DNA of 64,000 nucleotides from Leeuwenhoekiella nanhaiensis (GTDB lineage Bacteria; Bacteroidota; Bacteroidia; Flavobacteriales; Flavobacteriaceae). The first letter of the stretch is position 1, and each line of letters begins with the position of its first letter. Made by a program: the position numbers and the translations under genes. The stretch is taken from NCBI RefSeq assembly GCF_002744755.1, contig NZ_KZ319288.1:124001-188000 (forward strand), read 5' to 3'. The notes under the pieces are model-generated. The model saw only the letters and a program-made list of their open reading frames with translations. It did not search any database and was not told the origin of the DNA. Below are positions 8,698-16,982 of this stretch, in pieces.

Positions 8698-10581
8698 TTA
8701 ACGGAATTGATGTATAAAGCTTTCCAGAGAATCTTCGGTAGCGAGGTTGAGTTTTTTACGCAGGCGGTAGCGTGCTTTTTTAACTCCTTCAGGCGAAATA
8801 TGCAGAATTTGAGAGATCTGTTTAGAAGAAATATTCATTTTAAGCAGCGCGATGAGCCGAAGATCATTTGCAGTAAGATCTGGAAACCTACTTTGAATGG
8901 CCAGATTAAAATCTTTATGAACATTCTCGTAATACCGGGTAAAATCTTCCCAGTACGCATCGCTTTGCAACTCACCTGAAATGGTTCGAATCAGATTTTT
9001 ACAATGTTTTTGATGGTCGTTGGTCTCGTGCACCAGTTGCGCCTGTTGCAGTATGGTTTCTAAAGCCTCGTTCTTTTTGGCCAGGTGAAGCACGTGGGTA
9101 ACCAGCTCTTTGTCTTTAAATGCGAGTTCCTGCTCAATAGCTTCACTTTCAACAGCTTTTAATCTACTTTTTTGCCTGTAACCGTAAGTGATGGCCCCAA
9201 GAAGCAGCAGCAGCACAACAACGCCGCCTATAAGCAGGGTTTGTTGCAGTTGCTGTCTTGTGGTTTTTTCTTCAAGTAACGCAATCTCGTTTTGTTGGGT
9301 AAAAATTTGCTGTTCTTTTTTTTCGGTTTCATATTGGGTACGCAGCTCATCAAAATTGCGCTGACTTTCCACTCCAAAAAGGGAATCATCAGACTTTTTA
9401 AAGAGTTTATAAGTAGCCAGAGCGTTGTCGTACTGCCCAAGCCCTTCATAGGCCTGAGTCAAATACAAATAGGCGCGTTGCTGGTTGGCCGAGATGCGAT
9501 TGCGTTTTGCCAGGTCCAGTCCTTCTTCCAGAGCTTTGATACTGGCATTGTAGTTTTTAAGTTTCAGTTGGGCTTCACCCAGATTCAACAGGGCGTTTAC
9601 CTTATAAAAAACAGAATTCTGAGCATCGGCAAGGGCTATGAGCTTCCGTGAATTTTCAGCAGCTTTTGTAAAGTCTTCCTGTTTGATGTACAGATTACCC
9701 AAAATATCCAAATCCGAAAGCATATTGTAACTAAAATTTCCTGCTTCATTGATACGCTGGGACTCACGGGTATAGTAAACAGCGCTATCCAGCTGGTTTA
9801 GGTTTGCCAGGGAACTCCCCATTTTTATCAGCACACCTGCCAGGTAATATGAATCATTAGCCCGACGGTAGTTTTGAGCTACTTCTCGATAAACCTGCAA
9901 CGCCAGACTGTCTTTCCCCATAAACGCCTGGTTGTCGGCTATCTTAGACAGTGCATCGGTGTAGCGCAGGGTATCACCCACCTGAGAAAACAGTTTGGCA
10001 GCCCTTTGCGCATATTCTAAAGATTGCTTTGTATTGCTCAGCTCGAGATGAATTCCCGAGGCAAAATCATAGGAGGCAGCTGTACGTAAGGTGTCGTTCA
10101 GTTTTTGAAACAGCGCCAAAGCTCTTGAATTGTATGCGAAAGCGCTATCGTAACGGGTTTGCTGCTTAAAATTGTTAGCGATGTTATGATACATAGAGCC
10201 CTCCAGCCTTTGATCGCCCAATTGCCGGTAAATCGAGACTGCCTCTTTATAATATCTGAGTGAAACGTCGAGGTTACCGACGTAAAACTCGCTTACACCC
10301 AAATTTTGAAATCCCCTGGCAATAAATGTGGAATCGCCTTGCTTTTGACCCAGATTCAATAAGTCTTGAGCGTATGATTTGCTCAGTTCCGTATTTTGCA
10401 TGAGTGAGTCTTGCCAAAGCGCTATAAGTTGCTGTGCTTTGACGCTGTCTACACCCGTTTTTGATGTGTTTATGGGAACTGAAGGATTTGACATGCGGTC
10501 ATTACAACCCACGATGACCAGCACCACCGCAAGCAGCAGGATCAGAAAACTAAAATGTCGACGAACTATTTTTAACATCAA
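8698..10581 (-). CDS. Membrane-anchored TPR regulator with LuxR-type helix-turn-helix
   Basis: 627 residues: an N-terminal hydrophobic signal with possible lipobox (VIVGC, Cys26), six or more TPR repeats at about 80-420 (extracytoplasmic by prediction), a coiled coil, a transmembrane helix at about 449-468 (GGVVVLLLLLGAITYG), a second coiled coil, and a C-terminal GerE/LuxR-like helix-turn-helix at about 566-625 (LTANDLRLIALLKM, SSKQISQILHISPEGVKKAR). This TPR-TM-HTH layout is a known Bacteroidetes one-component regulator type that senses outside and binds DNA inside. It lies directly upstream of the pore-forming lipoprotein gene, its most likely target. Confidence 0.85.
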   Translation of the reverse strand: MMLKIVRRHFSFLILLLAVVLVIVGCNDRMSNPSVPINTSKTGVDSVKAQQLIALWQDSLMQNTELSKSYAQDLLNLGQKQGDSTFIARGFQNLGVSEFYVGNLDVSLRYYKEAVSIYRQLGDQRLEGSMYHNIANNFKQQTRYDSAFAYNSRALALFQKLNDTLRTAASYDFASGIHLELSNTKQSLEYAQRAAKLFSQVGDTLRYTDALSKIADNQAFMGKDSLALQVYREVAQNYRRANDSYYLAGVLIKMGSSLANLNQLDSAVYYTRESQRINEAGNFSYNMLSDLDILGNLYIKQEDFTKAAENSRKLIALADAQNSVFYKVNALLNLGEAQLKLKNYNASIKALEEGLDLAKRNRISANQQRAYLYLTQAYEGLGQYDNALATYKLFKKSDDSLFGVESQRNFDELRTQYETEKKEQQIFTQQNEIALLEEKTTRQQLQQTLLIGGVVVLLLLLGAITYGYRQKSRLKAVESEAIEQELAFKDKELVTHVLHLAKKNEALETILQQAQLVHETNDHQKHCKNLIRTISGELQSDAYWEDFTRYYENVHKDFNLAIQSRFPDLTANDLRLIALLKMNISSKQISQILHISPEGVKKARYRLRKKLNLATEDSLESFIHQFR

Positions 10582-10701
10582 TTAAAAATAGCGAAATATC
10601 AAATAGGTAACCTACTGTTTTTCAAAAGGATGTACACATCAATACGAAAACACAGAAAATTTAATAGTAACGAGGACACACCTCTTAGCCTCAGTATTAG
10701 G

Positions 10702-10806
10702 TTAACTGTTAATCGTTAATTGGGATTCAGCAAAAACGGAAAACAGAAAACCACAAACCCCAAACGCACCTCTTACGTCTAATATCTCAAGTCTATTATC
10801 TCACGT
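10702..10806. repeat. Intergenic direct repeat, copy B
   Basis: Imperfect copy of 6786-6878 (TTAACTGTTAATCGTTAAT, then AAACAGAAAACC, then CGTCTAATATCT), with a short run of GTCTA/TATCTCA-like units at its right end. It lies between the TPR-LuxR gene and the DUF4494 gene, so the two copies bracket the second sensor/pore-former pair. Confidence 0.65.
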
Positions 10807-10815
10807 CTCAATGAC

Positions 10816-11367
10816 CTACTCCGTCAGTGAATCCTCAAGCGCGAGGGCTTCGTCTTCGGTGTTGTAGTTGGGGACAGACTCTTTAAGGCGGTTAAATTCT
10901 TCGATACGCTCGGCATCTTCTTCTTCGCCCGTAAAGTATGGAAATACGTCAACCACCGGTGACTCTGCGATGGCCGGAATGCTGTATTCGCCCATGGTAT
11001 CGCGCATCACGTGCTGCGTGTTTTCGTAAGCTTCCCTGACATCGTTAGCCTGCACCAGTAGATACTGGTTCATTTTGCGCTCTTTCCCGCTGTTTTCGTC
11101 GTAGGCGATAAGCGCCACTTTAGATTTAAACCAGCGATCTGCATTTTCAAACGGATGTACCTCTGCAAAATTAGCCACCTTGATGTTGGTGATCAGCATA
11201 CCTTCCCCTTCATTGAGAAACGGACGCATCTCCTCAGATATACGCTTCTCGGCTTCGGTATAGGAAACCGCATCTACCAGAAAAGGCTCGGTTTTTAGCT
11301 TTCTAAGGCCGGAAGCCTCATCAAATTTGGCATATTTTACTTTGCATTCGTACCAGGTTACGCTCAT
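10816..11367 (-). CDS. DUF4494 family protein
   Basis: 183 residues, soluble, no signal peptide. It begins VTWYECKVKYAKFDE and contains FLVDAVSYTEAEKRI and QYLLVQANDVREAYEN, the pattern I associate with DUF4494, a small conserved Bacteroidetes protein of unknown function. ATG 11367 is supported by conservation starting at once. Apparently monocistronic. Confidence 0.75.
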   Translation of the reverse strand: MSVTWYECKVKYAKFDEASGLRKLKTEPFLVDAVSYTEAEKRISEEMRPFLNEGEGMLITNIKVANFAEVHPFENADRWFKSKVALIAYDENSGKERKMNQYLLVQANDVREAYENTQHVMRDTMGEYSIPAIAESPVVDVFPYFTGEEEDAERIEEFNRLKESVPNYNTEDEALALEDSLTE

Positions 11368-11562
11368 AATTTTTCAGATTTTAGGACGCCAAAAATAGGA
11401 TTTCATCAAGGCCATGCAAGCTTTTAAAGCAGATAGATATTCACAATTTAAAGCGGGATAGGGTAGTGGGCTCAAGCTGAATGGCTTAGCCTTTTTAGCC
11501 GTCAGGAAAAAGAATCCTGTGAATTTTTACCTTTGCCGGTGCTAAAAAAAAAAGTTTAAAAA

Positions 11563-12162
11563 GTGCTGGAAAAAAGAACACAAGTACCCGGGGAATACGA
11601 TGCCGATCCTGACAAGTTTATTTACTGTTTAGAAGGCGTTGCCGATGTAGACACCAATCAAATTACCGAAGTTCAGAAAAGTCTGGAAGAACTGGCGCTT
11701 CAGTTTGGTGTGGCCAGCATTTACCAAACCTGCGATACCATTGAAGGCTTGGAAGCGAGCTTAAACACGCTGATCATGGACGATCACTATTTTAAGGAAT
11801 ACGAAATCATTTACCTCGTCATGACTGGTGAGGCCAACAGCATTTGTTTAAATAACTACTACTATAGTTTTCAGGAAATTGCAGAGCTGTTTGAAGGAAA
11901 ATTAAGAGGGAAAATCCTGCATTTTTCAAATGCCAAAGTGCTGGATCTCGACGAGGAAGAAGCGCAGTATTTTCTGGATATTACAAACGCAAAAGCCGTT
12001 TCCGGCTATGGGAACGCCGTTGACGGATTGAGCAGCTCCAATCTGGATAAAGTCTTCTTTAACCTGTTTAATGAAGACGACGACCTCTTTAATGTGGTAG
12101 AGGAGCTGCACCAAAAGCATTACACCGCCTGCAAAGTTTTAGATTTTAGAATGTATTATTAG
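11563..12162 (+). CDS. Conserved hypothetical protein, possibly DUF6642
   Basis: 199 residues, acidic and cytosolic. The only reasonable start is GTG 11563; the first internal ATG would remove about 70 residues of apparently folded protein. It has alternating beta strands and helices with IYCLEGVADVDT, YEIIYLVMTGEAN and ISGYGNAVDG-like segments, somewhat like the alpha/beta layout of CHAT or caspase-like folds, but no His/Cys dyad could be assigned. It may belong to DUF6642; this is recalled, not searched. Neighbours give no functional clue. Confidence 0.55.
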   Translation: MLEKRTQVPGEYDADPDKFIYCLEGVADVDTNQITEVQKSLEELALQFGVASIYQTCDTIEGLEASLNTLIMDDHYFKEYEIIYLVMTGEANSICLNNYYYSFQEIAELFEGKLRGKILHFSNAKVLDLDEEEAQYFLDITNAKAVSGYGNAVDGLSSSNLDKVFFNLFNEDDDLFNVVEELHQKHYTACKVLDFRMYY

Positions 12163-12682
12163 TCTTTAACCTCTTTACTTTTCTTTGCTCGTCCAAAGAA
12201 ACCCTTCGACTCCGCTCAGGGCAGGCGAAACACAAGAAAAGACGGCTAAAGAATAAAATTTACATTAACTAATGAATAGATTTTAAATAGAAAAATTTGT
12301 AGTCTGTTTTACTTATATGGCTTGAAAATTTTCTATTTCTAAATAGGCCTATTAAAACGTCAGTACCGGCCTACAAAAATTTATCGTAAAATTTGAAATG
12401 AGTGAGCGTAAAATTTTAGACTGTTTGAGCTGCACGAATTTTAATATTAAGCACAGCTATACAAGCGAGTTTCTAAAATTTAGCGAGGGAATGATAAATT
12501 TAGATAAAGTTTTGTCAGCCTTGATCTTTTGGTTCTTTTGCATCAAGGCAAAAGAATAGTAATACAAATGGAAGTTAATATATTTCAAATTATATCACGT
12601 AGCATCATCAATACTTCAACTCACAAAAACCCCATCTAAAGTCTAAAATCTATCCCCTATCTTTACCTAAACACCTAAAACG
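12163..12682. other. AT-rich structured intergenic stretch (520 bases)
   Basis: No convincing gene. The left end has a hairpin TTTCTTTG/CAAAGAAA (about 12181-12202) followed by CCTTCGACTCCGCTCAGGG, a motif related to the repeats near 18.3 and 18.6 kb. In the middle, AAATAGAAAAATTT (12285-12298) pairs with AAATTTTCTATTT (12326-12338). The right end has nested hairpins CCTTGAT/ATCAAGG and CTTTTG/CAAAAG near 12519-12556. It looks like a non-coding repeat element with palindromic ends, or a decayed mobile element. Confidence 0.45.
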
Positions 12683-13153
12683 ATGACTGACGAAAACTTT
12701 ATGCAGGAAGCTGTAAACGCAGCTTTAAAAGGAATGCAAAACAACGAGGGCGGACCCTTTGGCTGTGTGATCGTTAAGGACGGAAAAATCATAGGCAAGG
12801 GCAACAACAAAGTCACGTCAACCAATGATCCGACTGCGCACGCCGAAGTCACCGCCATACGCGATGCCTGTAAAAACCTGGATAGCTTTCAGCTTACCGG
12901 CTGTACCATTTATACCTCCTGCGAACCCTGCCCCATGTGTCTGGGCGCGATCTATTGGGCACGCCCCGATAAAGTGTATTACGGCAGTACCAAAACCGAT
13001 GCGGCAGACATTGGCTTTTATGATGCCTTTATCTATAAGGAATTAGAATTACCCTACAACATGCGCAGTATCCCTTTTAAACAGTTGGCTCCCGAGATTG
13101 CCATCAAGCCTTTTGAAGAATGGACCCGAAAAGGGGATAGGGTGGAGTATTAG
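12683..13153 (+). CDS. Nucleoside/guanine deaminase (CDA superfamily)
   Basis: 156 residues with the zinc-binding signature of the cytidine deaminase superfamily: HAEVTAIRDA (His and catalytic Glu) and TSCEPCPMCLGAIYWA (PCxxC). Tail residues and length fit bacterial guanine deaminases, which convert guanine to xanthine, or related nucleoside deaminases; tRNA adenosine deaminase TadA is less likely. Cytosolic. A second, more divergent paralog lies at 20465-20914. The start is ATG 12683. Confidence 0.85.
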   Translation: MTDENFMQEAVNAALKGMQNNEGGPFGCVIVKDGKIIGKGNNKVTSTNDPTAHAEVTAIRDACKNLDSFQLTGCTIYTSCEPCPMCLGAIYWARPDKVYYGSTKTDAADIGFYDAFIYKELELPYNMRSIPFKQLAPEIAIKPFEEWTRKGDRVEY

Positions 13154-13300
13154 GATGAGTGAAAAAGAGTTTCAAATATCCTGAACGAAGGAAAAGTGGG
13201 AGAAACGCTAACTTACGTATTTCAATATTTTGATATATACTTAGTGTGCCGAATTTACTTAGTAGGAAAATAAACTTTAAGTATCATTATAAGTTAAAGA

Positions 13301-13645
13301 ATGACCTTAGACGAATTAAAATCAAATATCAAATGGTGGGAATCCAAAAGGTGGATATACAATGCGCTTGTGGGATTATCCGGAGCATTCGCGTTGTGGG
13401 ATATGTTGAGCCAGGTAACTTATTATTGGACGTTTAGCGATACACTAGGCATTATCATCTGGGGAATAGGAGCTAATATTTTGTATTCTTTAGGGATTTT
13501 GGTTAAACTTTTTGATTGGTATTATTTCAAAAACAAATTAGGAGTTGAAGGATATAGAATGATTTTTTGGATTTTGGGAACGATCTTTAGTTGTCTATAC
13601 ACTTTTAGCAGCGTTTTCATTTACTTTATTGGTTCAGTATTTTGA
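13301..13645 (+). CDS. Small membrane protein of unknown function
   Basis: 114 residues with three or four predicted membrane segments (ALVGLSGAFALWDML, TLGIIIWGIGANILYSLGIL, MIFWILGTIFSCLYTF). No family recognised. It is noticeably more A/T-rich than the flanking conserved genes and opens the accessory island. ATG 13301 follows an AT-rich leader. Confidence 0.55.
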   Translation: MTLDELKSNIKWWESKRWIYNALVGLSGAFALWDMLSQVTYYWTFSDTLGIIIWGIGANILYSLGILVKLFDWYYFKNKLGVEGYRMIFWILGTIFSCLYTFSSVFIYFIGSVF

Positions 13646-13732
13646 GAAATAGGATGCATACGTATTTAAGAATTGTGCGAAACAAAAAGTAAATTATAGA
13701 TTATTCCGTTTCCGATTATGTAGTTTTTCATC

Positions 13733-14428
13733 TTAGTCTTTCTTTCTGTTTTCTTCTTTATCATCGGCTATCGCTATAATACTATTCAACTTCTGCTCTC
13801 GTTCGTGCCTATGAATGTACCACTCTTCCAATAATAATTCTATTAGGCCAATCAATAATTTAGCCTCATTTGGCTCAACATCAATAATAAGGTTTATATC
13901 CTTTTCCATGTGAGCGCCAATATTACCAACCTTACGGACAGAATCAATTGCCTTCCAGGTTAAAGGATCAACTCTATTTTCGATCGCATTAATTGATTTG
14001 TATAAAGAGTTTTCCTTAACATTCCAGAAATCTCTGATCATGCCCTCAATACATCGTCTGGAAAGCGTAGCTGATGCCTTTGGGCTCAACTCGAGAATTG
14101 CGTGTGCCTCTTCGTAATCATTTCTAATAGCTAAGGGTATATACTCAGGAAATACTTTCGCATTTGTATCGGGCAAAAGAGTCCAAGTTTTAATAAAACT
14201 CCCTCTATCATAACCTGAGTGGAGCGAACTTTTTACCGCTTCATATATATCAATGTATAGGCTTATTTTTTTACACCTTTGGGAAGGGCAAACAATCCAA
14301 ACAACCTCCAAACTCCTATAGCCGTTAGTATTTGATATATCTAAAGTAGACTTTGTTGAGTGAAAATCGTGATTATTTATTGTAGTAGGGGAATTACAAT
14401 GTGGGCAAGTCCAACTAAATGGCTTCAT
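13733..14428 (-). CDS. DUF4145 domain protein with zinc ribbon
   Basis: 231 residues. The N-terminus has a probable zinc ribbon, Cys8/Cys11 (CPHC) and Cys47/Cys52. The C-terminal half matches the DUF4145 pattern: YEEAHAILELSPKASATLSRRCIEGMI, then KVGNIGAHMEKDINLIIDVEP, a helical domain with the conserved R-x-x-E and GxxAHM elements. DUF4145 proteins occur often beside restriction-modification and other defence genes or on mobile elements; their activity is unknown. No restriction gene is nearby here. The gene downstream in the same direction is absent; upstream are two small minus-strand genes. Confidence 0.75.
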   Translation of the reverse strand: MKPFSWTCPHCNSPTTINNHDFHSTKSTLDISNTNGYRSLEVVWIVCPSQRCKKISLYIDIYEAVKSSLHSGYDRGSFIKTWTLLPDTNAKVFPEYIPLAIRNDYEEAHAILELSPKASATLSRRCIEGMIRDFWNVKENSLYKSINAIENRVDPLTWKAIDSVRKVGNIGAHMEKDINLIIDVEPNEAKLLIGLIELLLEEWYIHRHEREQKLNSIIAIADDKEENRKKD

Positions 14429-14453
14429 AAATTTTTAATTAATTATTATTCCC

Positions 14454-14645
14454 TTATAGTAACTGTACAACTGCGACTACTAGATAGCGGCTTTCTTTTG
14501 TTAATGTCACACTCACTGAAATTAAATTATACGGGGTATCTCTTGGAATAAATATTTCTATTTTTTGACCTATGAAATCGGACTTTGAATTATCGATAAA
14601 TTCAAGTTCAAAATTTATACAGGTTACATTCGGTATCTCAGTCAT
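14454..14645 (-). CDS. Small hypothetical protein
   Basis: 63 residues, ATG 14645, beta-rich (CINFELEFID, KIEIFIP, ISVSVTLTKESRYLVVAVVQ). No family recognised. It sits 25 bases upstream of the DUF4145 gene and 10 bases downstream of another small gene on the same strand, so a three-gene transcript is possible. Short length and lack of a known family keep confidence low. Confidence 0.4.
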   Translation of the reverse strand: MTEIPNVTCINFELEFIDNSKSDFIGQKIEIFIPRDTPYNLISVSVTLTKESRYLVVAVVQLL

Positions 14646-14655
14646 CTTATTTTAA

Positions 14656-14871
14656 TTACCAATTACTTAACTCCAGATCAGACAATTCTGTAATTCCAGT
14701 CAGCCCCTTAAAAAAAGCCTTTCCAGATTGCCCATCTAAATGCTCTTGGGTTGCCTTAACAAATTCCTCATGAGAAGGCATAGATTCTACACCTTTAATA
14801 AATGTCATTCCCGCCCTGCCAAGATCAGATCCAACAGAAGACCATAAAAAGAATATTGCGTAGTTTTTCAT
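14656..14871 (-). CDS. Small hypothetical protein
   Basis: 71 residues from ATG 14871 (an in-frame TTG at 14898 is possible). It contains GRAGMTFIKGVESMPSHEEF and KAFFKGLTGITEL. The N-terminus is mildly hydrophobic but not a clear signal. No family recognised. It may be co-transcribed with the next small gene and the DUF4145 gene. Confidence 0.4.
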   Translation of the reverse strand: MKNYAIFFLWSSVGSDLGRAGMTFIKGVESMPSHEEFVKATQEHLDGQSGKAFFKGLTGITELSDLELSNW

Positions 14872-14933
14872 GTATAATAATTTAATTTCAAGGTACAACT
14901 TTATGGATTACTTTCTTTACTGATTTCCTTACT

Positions 14934-15156
14934 ATGCGAGAATTACTCAAAAAAATTGGTTGGCAAACAATTTTAAATAACTACCGGGGAACATCCTGAG
15001 CATCACTTTGAGGTGGTGCCACCTAAGTACTTACAAGAACTCTCAATCGAAAAGGAAGGTAATCACTTTTACCTTGTACGTGTTCACCAGTTCAAAACCC
15101 ATCGCATTAAGAATATTGATGAGTGGGAGGAATTGATACCAGCAAAGTTTAAATAG
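14934..15156 (+). pseudogene. Frameshifted small gene
   Basis: ATG 14934 opens MRELLKKIGWQTILNNYR, then runs into a stop at the run of four G near 14977. Removing one G joins it to an open frame reading EHPEHHFEVVPPKYLQEL, KEGNHFYLVRVHQFKTHRI and IDEWEELIPAKFK up to TAG 15154-15156. The repaired product would be about 73 residues. No family recognised. The joint at a G-run suggests a one-base insertion or sequencing error; the alternative is chance adjacency of two fragments. Confidence 0.4.
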
Positions 15157-15213
15157 TCTTGTAATAATATTTTTCTACTTATTTTTAATAAGCAAATAGT
15201 AAAACAAATAATT

Positions 15214-15363
15214 ATGGCTCATCAAGACAGACCAAATCCTCCTAGACCTTCCAAGCCCCACGTGCCACCTTCAAGGCAACCAAACACCAATAGGCCACAG
15301 CCAGGAACTCGTAACAATCCACCTAATAAAGGTGTAGATAGAGTACCACCTTCTAGACGTTGA
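15214..15363 (+). CDS. Short proline-rich protein
   Basis: 49 residues from ATG 15214, rich in Pro, Arg and Asn (NPPRPSKPHVPPSRQPN), intrinsically disordered by composition. It is preceded by an AT-rich leader. Its last 11 bases overlap the 3' end of the convergent membrane-protein gene. Similar short Pro/Arg-rich proteins are seen in Bacteroidetes genomes without known function. No alternative long frame explains the composition. Confidence 0.45.
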   Translation: MAHQDRPNPPRPSKPHVPPSRQPNTNRPQPGTRNNPPNKGVDRVPPSRR

Positions 15364-15829
15364 GGAAAATTATTGTCACTAATATTAAAGCTGCAAATAA
15401 AGATAGAATACTGGCAACATTTAAGATTCTTGTAATCTTGTTTGATGATGCAGCTATATTGTCTAGCTCCTTAATTTCAAATTCTACTTCTTCCTTTTTT
15501 TTTGGATTTTCTAGAACATAAATTTCATCGCCGTACATTCTGTAGTCAGCACGATGGCATTTATAGCTGAAGTATTGAGATACGAAATTGATAATTATAG
15601 CAAAGACAAATAGGGCAAAACCCCAAGAAAATAGATTGTCCAAATTTTCATCTAAAATGTCAACGTCGGTTATAACAATCTTCTTTGATTCAAGTATTCC
15701 GTATATCCCAGCCCCACTTATTGAAATTATCAATAAATCCATTCGCTGCTGGCTATAAACCATAGCGTCATAAGAAAGGTTTCTATACTCAAGAAGTCGC
15801 TGAAGTTTCCTCTTATTATTTTCTTTCAA
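15353..15829 (-). CDS. Membrane protein of unknown function (possible SLATT-like)
   Basis: 158 residues with three predicted membrane helices: about 30-46 (MDLLIISISGAGIYGIL), 68-88 (WGFALFVFAIIINFVSQYF), and 136-156 near the C-terminus. A cytosolic charged segment lies between the second and third. The start is probably TTG 15829; no upstream ATG exists before a stop. It lies 27 bases downstream of the XRE-ImmA gene, so is likely in its operon. The helix pair plus charged segment recalls SLATT-type effectors linked to defence genes, but this is weak inference. Confidence 0.6.
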   Translation of the reverse strand: MKENNKRKLQRLLEYRNLSYDAMVYSQQRMDLLIISISGAGIYGILESKKIVITDVDILDENLDNLFSWGFALFVFAIIINFVSQYFSYKCHRADYRMYGDEIYVLENPKKKEEVEFEIKELDNIAASSNKITRILNVASILSLFAALILVTIIFLNV

Positions 15830-15856
15830 ATTATTTAAAGCTTTATTGAATTATAT

Positions 15857-16924
15857 TTAAACTATAACTCTAAGTTTAGAGTTGTCAGAGAAATTAAAAT
15901 ATTTCTTAATGATATCAGGTGTCAAAGAAAAAGCCTCGGCCAATTCTTGGTCAGTATAATGCAATACATCCTTGTGAATATTATAAGCTTTTTTAAAGGC
16001 AACTGGAGTATCTATATCCACTAAAGTTTTTTCAATCTTTCTTTCTCCCATACGACTCAATTCAATCATAAAATATTGATATCGATCCTGGTTTATGGCT
16101 TTTAGGTCTTTAGCCCTTCTTATAATTGATTGTTTTGAAGTATGCCAATATTTTTTGAGTGGTGATAGGTCATAAAGGTTTAATCCGATTAAAGAATTTC
16201 TAATGCCTTCTTCCGGCATTAAAAATTCAGCAGCAAATCGATTTGCCTCGATTTCCTTTGTTTTCTCATCTCTGTGTTTAGGAATTGGAAAGTCACCCCA
16301 TATATGCATTAAAATATGGCCAAGTTCGTGTGCCAGTGTAAAGCGCTTTCTATCATTTGGAAAATTCTTATTTATTATAATGATAGGAACTCCTTTATCT
16401 GATCGTAATGATACACCATCAAATTTATCAATTGCGTCGTCAGATTCAATTACTATAATGCCATTTGCCTCAAGTAAATTAAAAATATTAAGTATAGGTT
16501 CTTTCCTATTGATTCCTATTAGTTTACGGGTAAACCTAGCTATTTCTTCTGGTAAATAGTCTTCGGGATCAAGAGGTTTGAAAGAAAACTCAGGGAAATC
16601 AACAGATTCGTTTAATTGATCAACCACAAATCCTAAAAGCCTATTATTAGCCTCAATTTGAGTCTTTAAACCTTTCGATATGCCTGATCTCTTCCTGTAA
16701 TGAGCATTCTCAATAGTATTATCAATATTTTTTGTAAAAAATGATTTTGGAAAGCCTAAAAAATCAATCAAAGATTCGATAGCGCTAGTAGATAATACGT
16801 CAAAACCCTTTTCAAACTTAGATAAATTAGATTGAGACAGGCCTACAATATTTTTTGAAAGTTCAGTTTGACTAATTCCTCTAAACTCTCTAGCAAATAC
16901 AAATTGATTATGATTAAATTTCAT
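15857..16924 (-). CDS. XRE-family regulator fused to ImmA/IrrE metalloprotease
   Basis: 355 residues from ATG 16924 (in-frame TTG at 16933). The N-terminus (about 5-57) is an XRE helix-turn-helix: FAREFRGISQTELSKNIVG, LSQSNLSKFEKG. The middle and C-terminus are an ImmA/IrrE (COG2856) zinc peptidase: FTLAHELGHILMHIWG with HExxH at about 199-203 and the second helix KEIEANRFAAEFLMPEE. Such fusions act as stress or prophage/mobile-element regulators and as parts of toxin-antitoxin or defence loci; the protease usually cleaves a repressor. It sits between an unknown protein gene (upstream, 58 bases) and a membrane protein gene (downstream, 27 bases), forming an operon. A/T-rich like its neighbours. 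Confidence 0.9.
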   Translation of the reverse strand: MKFNHNQFVFAREFRGISQTELSKNIVGLSQSNLSKFEKGFDVLSTSAIESLIDFLGFPKSFFTKNIDNTIENAHYRKRSGISKGLKTQIEANNRLLGFVVDQLNESVDFPEFSFKPLDPEDYLPEEIARFTRKLIGINRKEPILNIFNLLEANGIIVIESDDAIDKFDGVSLRSDKGVPIIIINKNFPNDRKRFTLAHELGHILMHIWGDFPIPKHRDEKTKEIEANRFAAEFLMPEEGIRNSLIGLNLYDLSPLKKYWHTSKQSIIRRAKDLKAINQDRYQYFMIELSRMGERKIEKTLVDIDTPVAFKKAYNIHKDVLHYTDQELAEAFSLTPDIIKKYFNFSDNSKLRVIV

Positions 16925-16982
16925 ATAAGTCAAATTATAGTTTAGATATGTAATTCTTAGATTTAAGGTGCCGGGTTAATTA

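Noticed and set aside
9228-9651. Overlapping antisense frames inside the TPR-LuxR gene
   Set aside because: Shadow frames of a clearly coding TPR gene; the same holds for the other antisense frames over long genes.
12163-12682. CRISPR-like or tRNA-like structure
   Set aside because: No regular repeat-spacer pattern and no cloverleaf; only inverted repeats.
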